Positions 26,704-35,836 of a DNA stretch of 64,000 bases are shown piece after piece. Within the stretch, counting starts at the first letter, position 1, and each line of letters begins with the position of its first letter. The DNA comes from Clostridium sp. BJN0001 (lineage in GTDB: Bacteria > Bacillota > Clostridia > Clostridiales > Clostridiaceae). The DNA is taken from contig NZ_CP094971.1 of assembly GCF_022869825.1 (NCBI RefSeq), positions 1,179,501 to 1,243,500 on the forward strand, in the 5' to 3' direction. The notes under the pieces are model-generated. The model was not told the origin of the DNA, made no database searches, and saw only the letters and a list, made by a program, of their open reading frames with translations. The position numbers and the translations under genes are program-made.

Positions 26704-28017
26704 ATGAATTATGAAGAAGCAATGTCGTATTTAAATAGTTTTCATCGTTTTGGCTCAAAAGCAGATTTGAAAAGGACTGAGCATATTTTAGAGATGCTTA
26801 AAAGTCCTCATAAAAAAGTAAAATTCATACATGTAGCAGGAACAAATGGAAAAGGTTCAATAACATCAATAATAGCCGAAATTTTGAAAGAATATGGTTA
26901 TAAGACAGGTATGTATACTTCTCCATATTTAAATGAATTTGAAGAAAGAATCCAGATAAATGGTGTAAATATAAAAAAGGATGATCTAGCGTTTATTATG
27001 GATAAAGTAAAAAAAGCTATTGACACTTCAATTTCTGAAGGATATAGTTATCCTTCACAGTTTGAAGTAACTACAATTGTAATGTTTTTATATTTTTACA
27101 TTAAAAAAGTAGATTATGCAGTTATAGAAGTAGGACTTGGAGGAAGACTTGATTCAACTAATGTATTAACATCATTAGTAAGCGTTATTTGTGCTATAGG
27201 GTATGATCATATGGCTATACTTGGAGACACATTAGACAAGATAGCATATGAAAAGGCAGGAATAATAAAAAATGATTCTATAACAGTTGTATATCCTCAA
27301 GATTCTGAAATAACTGATGTTATAGAAAAAAGAGCTTATGAGAAAAATTCAAAAATAAAAATACTTTCACCAAACGATGTTGAGTTTTTAGGAATATGTT
27401 TTGATAAAGATAAAATTTATCAAAAAGTAAAAATAAAAACAGAATTTAATGATTATGAGATGAAATTTTCTCTTATTGGGAAATATCAAGTGCTAAATTT
27501 ATTGACTGCTGTAAATTCAGTAGAACTATTTTTTAAGAAGGAAGATATAAAAATAAATAAAAAAATAATAGAAAATGCTGCATCAAATGTAAAATGGAAA
27601 GGAAGACTTGAACTTTTAAATAGAAAACCTAAAATTCTTATAGATGGTGCGCATAATATTCAAGGCGTTTCATCGCTGAAAGAAAGTATTGAATTCTATT
27701 TCAAATATAAAAAGTTATTTCTTATTATAGGAATTCTAGATGATAAAGAAGTGGATAAAATGATAGAAACTATATGTCCTATGGCATTTAGAGTATATAC
27801 ACTTTCACCAATTAGCGATAGAGCATCAGATAGTGAGACTTTAGCTAAAAAAATTGTTAAATACAATAAAAATACAGTTGCATTTAATGATTATAAAGCT
27901 GCATTTATTGATGCATTAAATAAAGCAGATGACGATGATATGATTCTTATATGTGGCTCATTATATATGATAGGAGATATGAGAGAAATAATTGTAAATT
28001 ATTTTGATGATATATAA
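26704..28017 (+). CDS. folC: Folylpolyglutamate synthase / dihydrofolate synthase
   Basis: Mur-ligase-family enzyme that adds glutamate to (dihydro)folates using ATP. The 437-aa protein has the P-loop VAGTNGKGS (about 44-52), the central AVIEVGLGGRLDSTN with Mg-binding residues, GYDHMAILG, and the C-terminal domain motif LIDGAHN. Length is normal. The SD TAGGAG is 6 nt before the ATG, directly behind the 231-aa gene. Confidence 0.95.
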   Translation: MNYEEAMSYLNSFHRFGSKADLKRTEHILEMLKSPHKKVKFIHVAGTNGKGSITSIIAEILKEYGYKTGMYTSPYLNEFEERIQINGVNIKKDDLAFIMDKVKKAIDTSISEGYSYPSQFEVTTIVMFLYFYIKKVDYAVIEVGLGGRLDSTNVLTSLVSVICAIGYDHMAILGDTLDKIAYEKAGIIKNDSITVVYPQDSEITDVIEKRAYEKNSKIKILSPNDVEFLGICFDKDKIYQKVKIKTEFNDYEMKFSLIGKYQVLNLLTAVNSVELFFKKEDIKINKKIIENAASNVKWKGRLELLNRKPKILIDGAHNIQGVSSLKESIEFYFKYKKLFLIIGILDDKEVDKMIETICPMAFRVYTLSPISDRASDSETLAKKIVKYNKNTVAFNDYKAAFIDALNKADDDDMILICGSLYMIGDMREIIVNYFDDI

Positions 28018-28039
28018 ATGAAATACTTTACTGTAAGTA

Positions 28040-28078
28040 TAAAAGGACTTAATTCGATGGAATTAGGCCCTTTTTTTC
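28040..28078. terminator. Bidirectional terminator between folC and the TSCPD gene
   Basis: A 12-13-bp stem (GGACTTAATTC with GAATTAGGCCC, one mismatch and one wobble, GATG loop) followed by T7 on the + strand. On the - strand the same stem is followed by CCTTTTAT. It includes the stop codon of the minus-strand TSCPD gene. Confidence 0.8.
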
Positions 28079-28311
28079 CATTCTAAAAGTGCTTTAGAAA
28101 GTTGATCAGGACATGAGGTATTTTTACTTCCACATTTTATTCCAGAAAGTTTTTTATAAGCTTCATCTATAGACATTCCTTTAACAAGAGCGCTTATTCC
28201 TTGAAGATTACCAGAGCACCCACCTACAAAGTTAACAGATTTTATTTTATTGTTCTCTATTTCAAGATCAATTCTTGATGAACAGGTTCCTTTTGTTTCA
28301 TAAGAAAACAT
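28063..28311 (-). CDS. TSCPD-domain protein
   Basis: An 82-aa protein carrying the NTSCPDQL motif that names the TSCPD family, plus two other conserved cysteine sites (GTCSSR and GGCSGN). TSCPD domains also occur fused to the C-terminus of some class II ribonucleotide reductases, where they may bind metal or nucleic acid. The free-standing version has no established role that I know of. The start follows a perfect AAAGGAGGA. Confidence 0.9.
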   Translation of the reverse strand: MFSYETKGTCSSRIDLEIENNKIKSVNFVGGCSGNLQGISALVKGMSIDEAYKKLSGIKCGSKNTSCPDQLSKALLEWKKRA

Positions 28312-28450
28312 GATTTATCCTCCTTTAAGTCTATCCTAAATACAAAAATATAATATAATATAATACTCAAATAAGCAAGTTCAATGTCACAATATAGAAA
28401 AGTAAGGAATAGATTATTAATGAAATATTATTTAAACAGTAGGAGAATAA

Positions 28451-29356
28451 ATGATGAGTTCTGTAATATTATGTAATAATGGAAATGATGATATTAACGT
28501 TATAGATGTGAAAAAATTAGTTAAAAAGAGAATAATTTCATCATGCCATAATTCTGTTTCAGGGCATCATGGGCTTATAATTTATAGGGGAGACATATAC
28601 ACAACAGATAATTTAAAAAACAGCATAACAAAATTTAGTTTAGCATCATATAAATATGAGAATTATTATATAGGAGCACATCCAAATGACATTGCAATTT
28701 TTAATCTAAGAAAAGCATATATATGTTGTGGGGAGTCTGATTCTGTAATATTATTTAATCTTAGGACTAAAATGATAAATATCCAGATCCCAGTAGGAAG
28801 ACAGCCACATAGTATTGAATTGTATAATGAAAGAAGAAGAATATTTGTTGGAAATATGGGAGAGAATACAGTCTCAGTAATTAATTGTTTTTCTGATCAC
28901 GAGATAAAAAGAATAAAAGTCAGATTACATCCTGTAAAACTTAAAATATCTAGAAATAGAAGATACTTATATATTTGTAGTGCTGATTTTGACAAAGGAA
29001 AAGAGGGAAGCATTGAAATAATTTCACTAGCTAAAAATGAAGTCGTTTATGAAATAAGAGTCGGTTTTTGTCCGTCGGACATCTTTGAAGACGAAAACAA
29101 TCTTTTATATGTTACTAACTTTTTGGGAGAATGCATCAGCATAATAGATTTAAAAGAAAAAAGTGTAGTAAAAAATGTCTATATAGGTGGAATGCCTAAA
29201 TCAATACTCAAAATAAATCAAAATATTTTTATATCAGACTATGAAAATGGGAAAATAGACATATTAAGCACACCTTTATTTAAAAAAATAAAAAGCATAA
29301 ATATAGGACCAGAACCTAATAATATGCTTTTTATTAATAAGAGCTTTATTGAATAA
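28451..29356 (+). CDS. YVTN-type beta-propeller protein (YncE-like)
   Basis: A 301-aa protein with repeating 40-45-residue blades: NDIAIFNLRKAYICCGESDSV, PHSIELYNERRRIFVGNMGEN, CPSDIFEDENNLLYVTNFLG, PKSILKINQNIFISDYENGK. The (I/V)xN/D-L-x-V turns are typical of YVTN/surface-layer beta-propellers. There is no signal peptide or membrane segment, so it is likely cytoplasmic or packaged. Two consecutive ATGs (28451, 28454) follow AGGAG; either could be used. Function unknown. Confidence 0.75.
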   Translation: MMSSVILCNNGNDDINVIDVKKLVKKRIISSCHNSVSGHHGLIIYRGDIYTTDNLKNSITKFSLASYKYENYYIGAHPNDIAIFNLRKAYICCGESDSVILFNLRTKMINIQIPVGRQPHSIELYNERRRIFVGNMGENTVSVINCFSDHEIKRIKVRLHPVKLKISRNRRYLYICSADFDKGKEGSIEIISLAKNEVVYEIRVGFCPSDIFEDENNLLYVTNFLGECISIIDLKEKSVVKNVYIGGMPKSILKINQNIFISDYENGKIDILSTPLFKKIKSINIGPEPNNMLFINKSFIE

Positions 29357-29368
29357 GCATACAAAATA

Positions 29369-29896
29369 TTATTCGATAAAAAGAGAAAATATACTATTGT
29401 ACAATTTCGATGGATTACTTTTCCATTTTTTGCATATAGAAATAGCCTGTTCTTTAGTAGGAACGGTAAGCTTTACTTCCATTAATATTGAACCATTTTC
29501 AAGTGCATTTAAATCTATTATAAATGTATCGTCTTTACCTAGTGTATAATCCGCATTTATAGTAAGTTCTTTCTTTATAATCTTAAGATTATCTTCAATA
29601 AATTTATCAAAGAAATCCATATTAGCTTTAGAAATTCTATCTTTAAATAAAGAAAGAACAGTTTTACCTTTCTTAGTTATTGAGAGAAGCTTTTTTTTAT
29701 TATTATATGATATGTATTCTACAAAAGCCGATTCAATTAATTCAGATAAATATTGCTGAAAATTGAAATAGTTTAGAAAAGTGTTCTCCAGCATAATATC
29801 AGTAAATTGAGTATTGGATATAGGAGTATCCAGCTTATTTAAAACATATAACATCAATAATTTGTTCTCTGCAAGTTCTGCTGAATTTTCGTACAT
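29369..29896 (-). CDS. DUF4364-family protein
   Basis: A 175-aa protein. The N-terminus (ENKLLMLYVLNKL, FNFQQYLSELIESAFV, LLSITKKGKTVLSLF) looks like a winged-helix domain of the PadR/DUF4364 type; the second half is a beta-rich dimer or ligand region. Likely a transcription regulator, target unknown. The ATG at 29896 has GGAGG 7 nt upstream, preferred over the TTG 12 nt earlier. It is convergent with the beta-propeller gene and ends 13 nt from it. Confidence 0.82.
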   Translation of the reverse strand: MYENSAELAENKLLMLYVLNKLDTPISNTQFTDIMLENTFLNYFNFQQYLSELIESAFVEYISYNNKKKLLSITKKGKTVLSLFKDRISKANMDFFDKFIEDNLKIIKKELTINADYTLGKDDTFIIDLNALENGSILMEVKLTVPTKEQAISICKKWKSNPSKLYNSIFSLFIE

Positions 29897-29953
29897 GATA
29901 ACCTCCAAACTGTAATTATAACTTATACTTTAAATTATAACATAAATTATTTA

Positions 29954-30778
29954 ATGGTGAATATATTAAATAAAGAATTAATAAAATGGATTGATAATAT
30001 GAGCTATGTAAAAAATAAAGTTGTACTTACTATTTTTCTTATAGTGTCTGTTGTATCAGTACTGCTTTATTATAAATTTCAAAATTTTACAGTAGGAAAT
30101 GAATCGCATAGCATCCCCATTTATTCTGTAGATACAGATAAAAAATGTGTTAGTATTACTTTCGATGTTAATTGGGCTAAAAAGGATAATTTAGGAGTAA
30201 TACTTGATATTCTAGATAAGTATAATATTAAAGGAACTTTCTTTTTAATGGGAGGATGGATTAATTATAATGATTCAAATCTTAACTATACGAAAGACAT
30301 AGCTAAAAGAGGGCAAGAAATAGGTATTCATAGCTATAGTCATTGTGATTTTACGAAAGTATCAAGCGAAAAAATAGCAGAGGAACTTGAAAAAACTAAT
30401 GAAACAATTGAAAAATGTACTGGTAAGAGAACAAATTTATTTAGATTTCCGAGCGGATCATATAATAATAAATCTGTTGATGAAGTAAAAAAAAGGGGAT
30501 ATATTCCAATTCAATGGGATGCTGATTCTGTTGACTGGAAAGAAGAGGGACTAGATATAGAATATAAACGGGTTATGAAAAGAGTTTCAAATGGTTCTAT
30601 CTTACTATTCCACAATAATGCAAAATACACACCTGAGAATTTAGAGAGAATTATTAAAGAATTAAAAGATAAAGAATATTTATTTAAAACTGTTGGCGAT
30701 ATGATTTATAAGGATGATTATTACATTGATAATAATGGAAGACAATATAAATTAATAAAAAACTTGAAAAATAAATAA
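29954..30778 (+). CDS. Polysaccharide deacetylase, PdaB-like
   Basis: A 274-aa NodB/CE4-type protein with one N-terminal membrane anchor (about residues 22-42). The usual TFDDG is altered to TFDVNWA, as in the sporulation PdaB group, which has FDISWG. The second, metal-binding Asp is therefore missing. The metal-site HSYSH and the RFPSGSYN motif are kept. B. subtilis PdaB is needed to maintain the spore cortex. The start is not secure: the ATG at 29954 has no clear SD and an in-frame ATG at 29999 would give a tighter signal anchor. Confidence 0.8.
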   Translation: MVNILNKELIKWIDNMSYVKNKVVLTIFLIVSVVSVLLYYKFQNFTVGNESHSIPIYSVDTDKKCVSITFDVNWAKKDNLGVILDILDKYNIKGTFFLMGGWINYNDSNLNYTKDIAKRGQEIGIHSYSHCDFTKVSSEKIAEELEKTNETIEKCTGKRTNLFRFPSGSYNNKSVDEVKKRGYIPIQWDADSVDWKEEGLDIEYKRVMKRVSNGSILLFHNNAKYTPENLERIIKELKDKEYLFKTVGDMIYKDDYYIDNNGRQYKLIKNLKNK

Positions 30779-30793
30779 CATTTGTATTATAAT
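30764..30793 (+). promoter_or_regulatory. Promoter of the two-OB SSB gene
   Basis: TTGAAA (30764-30769) inside the end of the PdaB-like gene, 18-nt spacer, perfect TATAAT (30788-30793). It leaves a 5' leader of about 55 nt. Confidence 0.7.
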
Positions 30794-30858
30794 GGTAATA
30801 TATGCAGGACAAAGCATATAGTGGCAACAATATTCACTGATAGAGAGAGGGTTTACAA

Positions 30859-31518
30859 ATGGATAATTTAATGTTAAATAACAAAATTTATCTTGAAGGA
30901 AAGGTAGCAACCAAATTAGAATTTAGTCATGAGATGTATGGAGAAGGGTTTTACACTTTTAATCTTGATGTAATGAGACTTAGTGATTCGGTAGATACTC
31001 TTAATGTAACAGTATCTGAAAGACTTATTACAAATATGCAGATTGATGTTGGAAGTGAAATCATTGTAGAAGGACAGTTAAGATCATATAATAAGTTTAT
31101 TGATGGTTCTAATAAACTTATTTTAACTGTATTTGCCAGAAATATTGAATCATGCACTCAAAAGAGCAAAAATCCAAATGAAATATTCTTGGACGGGTAT
31201 ATCTGCAAAGAACCAGTTTATAGAACAACTCCTTTTGGAAGAGAGATTGCAGATGTGCTTCTTGCTGTAAACAGAGCATATAATAAGTCAGATTATATAC
31301 CTACTATTGCATGGGGAAGAAATTCAAGATTCTGTCAGACATTGAATGTAGGTGACAAAATTAAGGTTTGGGGAAGACTTCAGAGCAGAGAATATCAGAA
31401 AAAAATATCTGAGGACAAAGTCATAAAGAAAGTAGCTTATGAAGTTTCTATTTCTAAAATGGAAAAGTCTGAAAAATCTGAAAAAAGCGATTCTCAAAAC
31501 CAGGAAGGCGCAGTCTAA
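30859..31518 (+). CDS. Single-stranded DNA-binding protein with two OB folds
   Basis: A 219-aa protein with two successive OB/SSB-like domains: residues about 5-105 (NKIYLEGKVATKLEF, FNLDV, VGSEIIVEGQLRSY) and 107-200 (EIFLDGYICKEPVYRTTPFGREI, ADVLLAVNR, GDKIKVWGRLQSREY). The second resembles standard SSB/PriB. It ends in a Lys/Ser/Glu-rich tail without the DDDIPF-type acidic tip. This is probably not the housekeeping Ssb but a clostridial paralogue. The SD GAGAGAGGG precedes the ATG by 8 nt. Confidence 0.85.
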   Translation: MDNLMLNNKIYLEGKVATKLEFSHEMYGEGFYTFNLDVMRLSDSVDTLNVTVSERLITNMQIDVGSEIIVEGQLRSYNKFIDGSNKLILTVFARNIESCTQKSKNPNEIFLDGYICKEPVYRTTPFGREIADVLLAVNRAYNKSDYIPTIAWGRNSRFCQTLNVGDKIKVWGRLQSREYQKKISEDKVIKKVAYEVSISKMEKSEKSEKSDSQNQEGAV

Positions 31519-31552
31519 CTGCAAACGAATAAATTATTTCTGCCTAAAACTA

Positions 31553-31597
31553 AAAAAGCCTTTGTACTAATTAGAAATTAGTGCAAAGGTTTTTTAT
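31553..31597. terminator. Bidirectional terminator between SSB and dapH
   Basis: CCTTTGTACTAATT (31559-31572) pairs with AATTAGTGCAAAGG (31576-31589) with one wobble. It is flanked by AAAAAAG on the left and TTTTTTATTTT on the right. Confidence 0.9.
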
Positions 31598-31598
31598 T

Positions 31599-32309
31599 TT
31601 ATTTTCTTAAATCATCTAAAAGTTTAGTTTTTCCTTTAGTTTTGTTATCTACAGATTTAATTATTTTAGCAGGAGATCCAGCAACTACGACACCTTCAGG
31701 TACATCTTCAGTTACAACAGAACCTGCAGCAATAACAGATCCGTTTCCAACTTTAACACCTTCAAGGATTACTGAATTAGCTCCTATAAGAACATTATCA
31801 CCTATCATGCATGGATCTTTACTTGGTGGTTCTAAAACACCAGCAACAACAGCACCAGCACCTAAATGAACATTATTACCAAGTTTTCCTCTAGCACCTA
31901 CTACAGCATTCATATCTACCATAGTTTCGTCTCCAATTTCTGCACCTATGTTAATTACTGCACCCATCATAATTACTGCATTTTTACCAATAGATACTTT
32001 ATCTCTTATGATAGCACCAGGCTCGATTCTTGCATCAATTTCTAATAAGTCAAGCATTGGAATAGCAGAATTTCTTCTGTCATTTTCAAGTCTGAAATGT
32101 TTAATTAATTGCTTATTGTCGAGAATTATTTTTGTTATTATATCAGATTCTCCAATAAGTAAGTAAAATCCGTTTGAACCATACCATTCGATCTCACTAA
32201 GATCTGCTTTAGATAGATCTCCGTTTACGTATACTTTTACTGGTGTTGCTTTCTTTGATTCTTTTATGTATCTAGCTATTTCATATGGATCTGTTAAATT
32301 ATATGACAT
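31599..32309 (-). CDS. dapH: Tetrahydrodipicolinate N-acetyltransferase
   Basis: Transfers an acetyl group from acetyl-CoA to tetrahydrodipicolinate, committing the pathway to the acetylated diaminopimelate branch. The 236-aa protein has an N-terminal helical domain and a left-handed beta-helix of hexapeptide repeats ([63 protein letters not shown]), typical of the DapH family. It is transcribed alone, convergent with the SSB gene and divergent from the aminotransferase. An ATCC-type SD (AAAGGATG) lies upstream. Confidence 0.94.
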   Translation of the reverse strand: MSYNLTDPYEIARYIKESKKATPVKVYVNGDLSKADLSEIEWYGSNGFYLLIGESDIITKIILDNKQLIKHFRLENDRRNSAIPMLDLLEIDARIEPGAIIRDKVSIGKNAVIMMGAVINIGAEIGDETMVDMNAVVGARGKLGNNVHLGAGAVVAGVLEPPSKDPCMIGDNVLIGANSVILEGVKVGNGSVIAAGSVVTEDVPEGVVVAGSPAKIIKSVDNKTKGKTKLLDDLRK

Positions 32310-32471
32310 TATATCATCCTTTCTTATTTGTAAAATAAATATTACTAATATAATTATAATAAAAATTCAGAAAAAATTAAAGAGTAATAATAAAAAATAT
32401 AAATAATTGAAATAAGTATTATTACGTTGTAAAATTAATACTATATCCATAAAACGAGGAGGAGCAATATT

Positions 32472-33611
32472 ATGAACGATAATATTTTAAATATACAAAT
32501 ATCAGGAATAAGAAAATTTGCTGAGAAGGTTAAAAATGTAGAAGGAGCAATATCTTTAACTATTGGGCAACCTGACTTTAATGTTCCTTGCAGTGTAAAA
32601 TCTGCTATGATTGACGCAATAAATGAAAATAAGACATCATATACTTCAAATGCAGGAATAGAAGAATTAAGAGAAGAAATTTCAAAATATTTGAAGACAA
32701 TAGGAATAAAGTATGATAAAGATGAAATTATACTTACAATTGGAGGAAGTGAGGGGCTATATGCAGCTTTTTCAGCACTACTATCTAAGAAAGATAAAAT
32801 ACTTATTCCAACTCCAGCATATCCTGCATATGAAAATATATCCAAAATACTTGGAGCTGATGTAATAAATTATGATTTAAATTCAGATTTCTCAGTAAAT
32901 ATTAATAATATAAAAGAAAAAATAAAATTTAATAAAGATATAAAATATTTAATGCTATCATTTCCATCAAATCCTACAGGAGCACTCATGACTTATGAAA
33001 ATATGAAAGAATTAATAGAGATAATAAAAGAAAATAATCTCTATGTTATTGATGATGGAATGTATGCTTCAATAATATTTGATAAATATTATTCAGTTGC
33101 TCAAGATGAAGATTTAAAGAATCAAGTAATATATATAAGTGGTTTTTCAAAGATGTTTTCAATGACTGGACTTAGAATAGGATACGTTGCATGCGGCAAA
33201 AAAATACTTAAGGAAATTTCAAAAGTTCATCAGTATGGTGTATCATGTGCACCTTCAATTTCTCAATATGGTGCACTTGAAGGCTTAAAAAATTGCAGAA
33301 GTGATGTTGAAAATATGAGAAAAATATTTGAAAACAGAAAAAATTATTGTATGAAAAGGCTTAAAGAACTTGGTTTTGATGTTAATGAGCCAAAAGGTGC
33401 ATTTTACATATTCCCTTCAATTAAAAAATTTAATATGACATCAGAAAAATTCTGTGAAAAACTTTTAACTGAGGGAAAAGTTGGGTGTGTTCCGGGATCT
33501 GCTTTTGGAAAAGGTGGAGAAGGATATATGAGAATTTCTTATTGTTATTCAGATGATACTTTAAAAGAAGCATTTGATAGAATTGAAATATTTTTGGCTA
33601 AATTAAAATAG
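32472..33611 (+). CDS. PLP aminotransferase, probably N-acetyl-LL-diaminopimelate aminotransferase
   Basis: A 379-aa fold-type I class I/II aminotransferase. The PLP-binding Lys227 is in SGFSKMFSMTGLRIGY. LSFPSNPTGA, VIDDGMYA and the C-terminal RISYC (substrate carboxylate Arg) are visible. Sequence alone places it in the broad AspC/PatA group. Because dapH is divergent next to it and dapB-dapA follow, the best guess is PatA/DapX, which transaminates N-acetyl-L-2-amino-6-oxopimelate. The ATG follows GAGGAGG. Confidence 0.82.
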   Translation: MNDNILNIQISGIRKFAEKVKNVEGAISLTIGQPDFNVPCSVKSAMIDAINENKTSYTSNAGIEELREEISKYLKTIGIKYDKDEIILTIGGSEGLYAAFSALLSKKDKILIPTPAYPAYENISKILGADVINYDLNSDFSVNINNIKEKIKFNKDIKYLMLSFPSNPTGALMTYENMKELIEIIKENNLYVIDDGMYASIIFDKYYSVAQDEDLKNQVIYISGFSKMFSMTGLRIGYVACGKKILKEISKVHQYGVSCAPSISQYGALEGLKNCRSDVENMRKIFENRKNYCMKRLKELGFDVNEPKGAFYIFPSIKKFNMTSEKFCEKLLTEGKVGCVPGSAFGKGGEGYMRISYCYSDDTLKEAFDRIEIFLAKLK

Positions 33612-33619
33612 ATAGTATA

Positions 33620-33658
33620 AAAAAGAGAGCTTAAATATTTAATAAAAGCTCTCTTTTT
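33620..33658. terminator. Bidirectional terminator between aminotransferase and dapB
   Basis: A perfect 13-bp stem, AAAAAGAGAGCTT (33620-33632) with AAGCTCTCTTTTT (33646-33658), around a 13-nt loop. The A and T runs at the ends suit both directions. Confidence 0.9.
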
Positions 33659-33669
33659 GCATATATAAT

Positions 33670-34425
33670 CTATTTAAGATTTAAAACATCAGTCATATCA
33701 TAAAGACCTGGTTTTGTTATAGAACTCATATATATACATGCTTTAATTGCACCTACTGCAAAAAGTTCTCTTGATGTTGCTTCGTGTGAAAAAGTAATAT
33801 TTTCAGAAGCACCTGCAAATAAAACATCATGTTCTCCAGCAATTGTACCTCCTCTTATTGCATGAATTCCAATATCATTTTTTTCTCTCTTAGATGAGCC
33901 ATGTCTTCCATATACATATTTCATGTCGTTTTCTACAGAATTTTTTATAGAATCTGCAAGCATAAGAGCTGTACCACTTGGAGCATCAACTTTTTGGTTA
34001 TGATGTTTTTCAATTATTTCAACATCATAGCTGTCATTTAAAATAGGAGCTATTTTCTTTAAAACATAGCATAAAACATTGATTCCAAGAGACATATTGC
34101 CTGATCTAAATAATGGGAGTGACTTACTTTTTTCATTTATAAGTTCAATTTGTTTATCAGAAAAACCTGTAGAACATATAATAAAAGGTTTTTTAGTCTT
34201 TTCTGTTAAGTCTATAAGGTTTTCTAATGCATCTGCTCTTGAAAAATCTAATAAAACATCATAATCTAAATTTACTTCAGAAGGAGATTTAAAAACAGGA
34301 TAGGGCATATTGTCATTAAATTTATCTATACCAGCTATAATCTCAATATTGTTATATTTTTTGCTACATTCAGTAATCATTTTTCCCATTTTACCTGAGC
34401 AACCATTAAGTAATACTTTTATCAT
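33670..34425 (-). CDS. dapB: 4-hydroxy-tetrahydrodipicolinate reductase
   Basis: NAD(P)H-dependent reduction of the DapA product to tetrahydrodipicolinate. The 251-aa protein has the Rossmann motif GCSGKMGK near the N-terminus and the substrate/catalytic segment [15 protein letters not shown] (His-His and Lys). The RHG and GIHAIRGG motifs are typical. It lies 10 nt behind dapA on the minus strand as a dapAB operon. Confidence 0.96.
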   Translation of the reverse strand: MIKVLLNGCSGKMGKMITECSKKYNNIEIIAGIDKFNDNMPYPVFKSPSEVNLDYDVLLDFSRADALENLIDLTEKTKKPFIICSTGFSDKQIELINEKSKSLPLFRSGNMSLGINVLCYVLKKIAPILNDSYDVEIIEKHHNQKVDAPSGTALMLADSIKNSVENDMKYVYGRHGSSKREKNDIGIHAIRGGTIAGEHDVLFAGASENITFSHEATSRELFAVGAIKACIYMSSITKPGLYDMTDVLNLK

Positions 34426-34435
34426 TATTTATCAC

Positions 34436-35314
34436 CTACATTAAATTATTATTTTTTAAAGTTTCCTTTAAAATTTTTAAATTTTTATCTTCCATATCAC
34501 ATAGAGGCAGTCTTAGAGGTCCTACATCATATCCTAAAATATTCATAGCTGTTTTTACAGGAATAGGGTTTGTTTCTATAAATAGTGTATTTGTAAGTTT
34601 TAAAGTATCAAGTTGGATTTTTAAAGCTTCATCTAATTTTCCATCAAGATAATTTTGTACAATTGCATGAACTTTATCTGGAATTATATTTGCTAGAACT
34701 GAAATAACCCCTTTTCCTCCAATAGAGAGAATAGGAATAATCTGATTATCATTGCCAGAATAAATATCTATAGTATCTCGTACAAGCTCTTTCATTTTAA
34801 TGATCTGACTTAAGTCTCCACTTGCTTCTTTAATAGCAGCTACATTTTTTAATTTTGAAAGCTTAAGAAGTGTTTCTGGCATTATATTAACACCTGTTCT
34901 TCCTGGTACATTATAAAGTATTATTGGAATATTTACTGAATCATTAATAGCTTTATAATGGAGTAGTAGACCTTTTTGTGTAGTTTTGTTATAGTACGGA
35001 GTAATAACAAGTAATCCATCAGCACCACATTCTTCACAAAATTTACTCATCTCTATACATTTTTTAGTATCATTTGATCCTGAACCTGCAATAACGGGAA
35101 TACGCTTATTTACTGTATCAACTGTAAATTTTATTACTTTTTTCTTTTCATAATCAGTCATAGTTGATGCTTCACCTGTTGTTCCACAAATTATTATTGC
35201 ATCAGTACCCATCTTTATGTGCCATTCAATTAATTCCTTGAGCTTTTTATAATTTATACCTGCGAAAGTAAATGGTGTGACAATAGCAACACCTGAACCT
35301 GTAAATATTGACAT
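34436..35314 (-). CDS. dapA: 4-hydroxy-tetrahydrodipicolinate synthase
   Basis: Condenses pyruvate with aspartate semialdehyde; first committed step to diaminopimelate, lysine and dipicolinate. The 292-aa TIM-barrel lyase has the Schiff-base Lys162 in AAIKEASGD, Tyr134 in YNVPGRTG and GTTGEAST around residue 45. I place the start at the ATG at 35314, 7 nt after TGGAGGA. The ATG 15 nt upstream lies inside that SD. The upstream DNA shows TTACAA-17 nt-TATTAT on the minus strand, but nothing long or structured enough for a lysine riboswitch. Confidence 0.96.
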   Translation of the reverse strand: MSIFTGSGVAIVTPFTFAGINYKKLKELIEWHIKMGTDAIIICGTTGEASTMTDYEKKKVIKFTVDTVNKRIPVIAGSGSNDTKKCIEMSKFCEECGADGLLVITPYYNKTTQKGLLLHYKAINDSVNIPIILYNVPGRTGVNIMPETLLKLSKLKNVAAIKEASGDLSQIIKMKELVRDTIDIYSGNDNQIIPILSIGGKGVISVLANIIPDKVHAIVQNYLDGKLDEALKIQLDTLKLTNTLFIETNPIPVKTAMNILGYDVGPLRLPLCDMEDKNLKILKETLKNNNLM

Positions 35315-35495
35315 TGTTTTTTCCTCCATTTTATTTCTTATACCATAATATACAGTTAAATTCTATGTTGTAACCAAAAAGATAAATATTTATATAACTA
35401 TTATAAATAAATGTAAGCTAAATATCTAGTAATGTATTAAATATAAAAAAATATTTAGGGTATACTAAAAAATATATTACAAAGGAGGTTTTTTT

Positions 35496-35756
35496 ATGTG
35501 CAGTGTACCGCTTAAAAAAGTTATAAAGTCAAAGCTTAAAAGTAATAAAGAGCTCACTAAAGAAGAAAGAAAAAGAGAAGAATTAAAATATGAGGTCGCA
35601 GAAGAATTAGGACTTTTTGATAAAGTGAGAGAAGGAGGATGGGGAGCACTCTCTGCAAAAGAAACAGGGAAAATAGGCGGTATTATGGCCAGAAAGAAAA
35701 AAGAGCTTCATATGCCTTCAAATAGTGAAATATTAAATAGTCAGAATAAAAAATAA
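35496..35756 (+). CDS. Small acid-soluble spore protein, alpha/beta type (SspF-like)
   Basis: An 86-aa protein whose core matches the SASP alpha/beta fold: LKYEVAEELGLFDKVREGGWGALSAKETGKIGGIMARKK. The GWG-xLSAKETGKIGG segment is the DNA-binding signature of SspF-type SASPs, which coat and protect spore DNA. A Lys-rich N-terminal extension (about 30 residues) and Asn-rich tail flank it. A perfect AAAGGAGG precedes the ATG. GTATACTA at 35460-35467 resembles the -10 of forespore sigma F/G promoters (CATACTA); no convincing -35 is visible. Confidence 0.88.
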   Translation: MCSVPLKKVIKSKLKSNKELTKEERKREELKYEVAEELGLFDKVREGGWGALSAKETGKIGGIMARKKKELHMPSNSEILNSQNKK

Positions 35757-35836
35757 TCAATATTTGTACAATAAAAATATTTAATATATAATATAATGAT
35801 GTAAATCATTTATTATATATTAAGGATGGGATAGTA

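Noticed and set aside
28454..28456. Splitting the HCB-like genes or propeller gene by frameshift
   Set aside because: All frames are continuous from SD-supported starts to stops; no sign of broken genes was found in the window.
35315..35495. Possible lysine riboswitch ahead of dapA
   Set aside because: The promoter-like hexamers lie close to the gene and no long structured leader or conserved L-box segments are seen.
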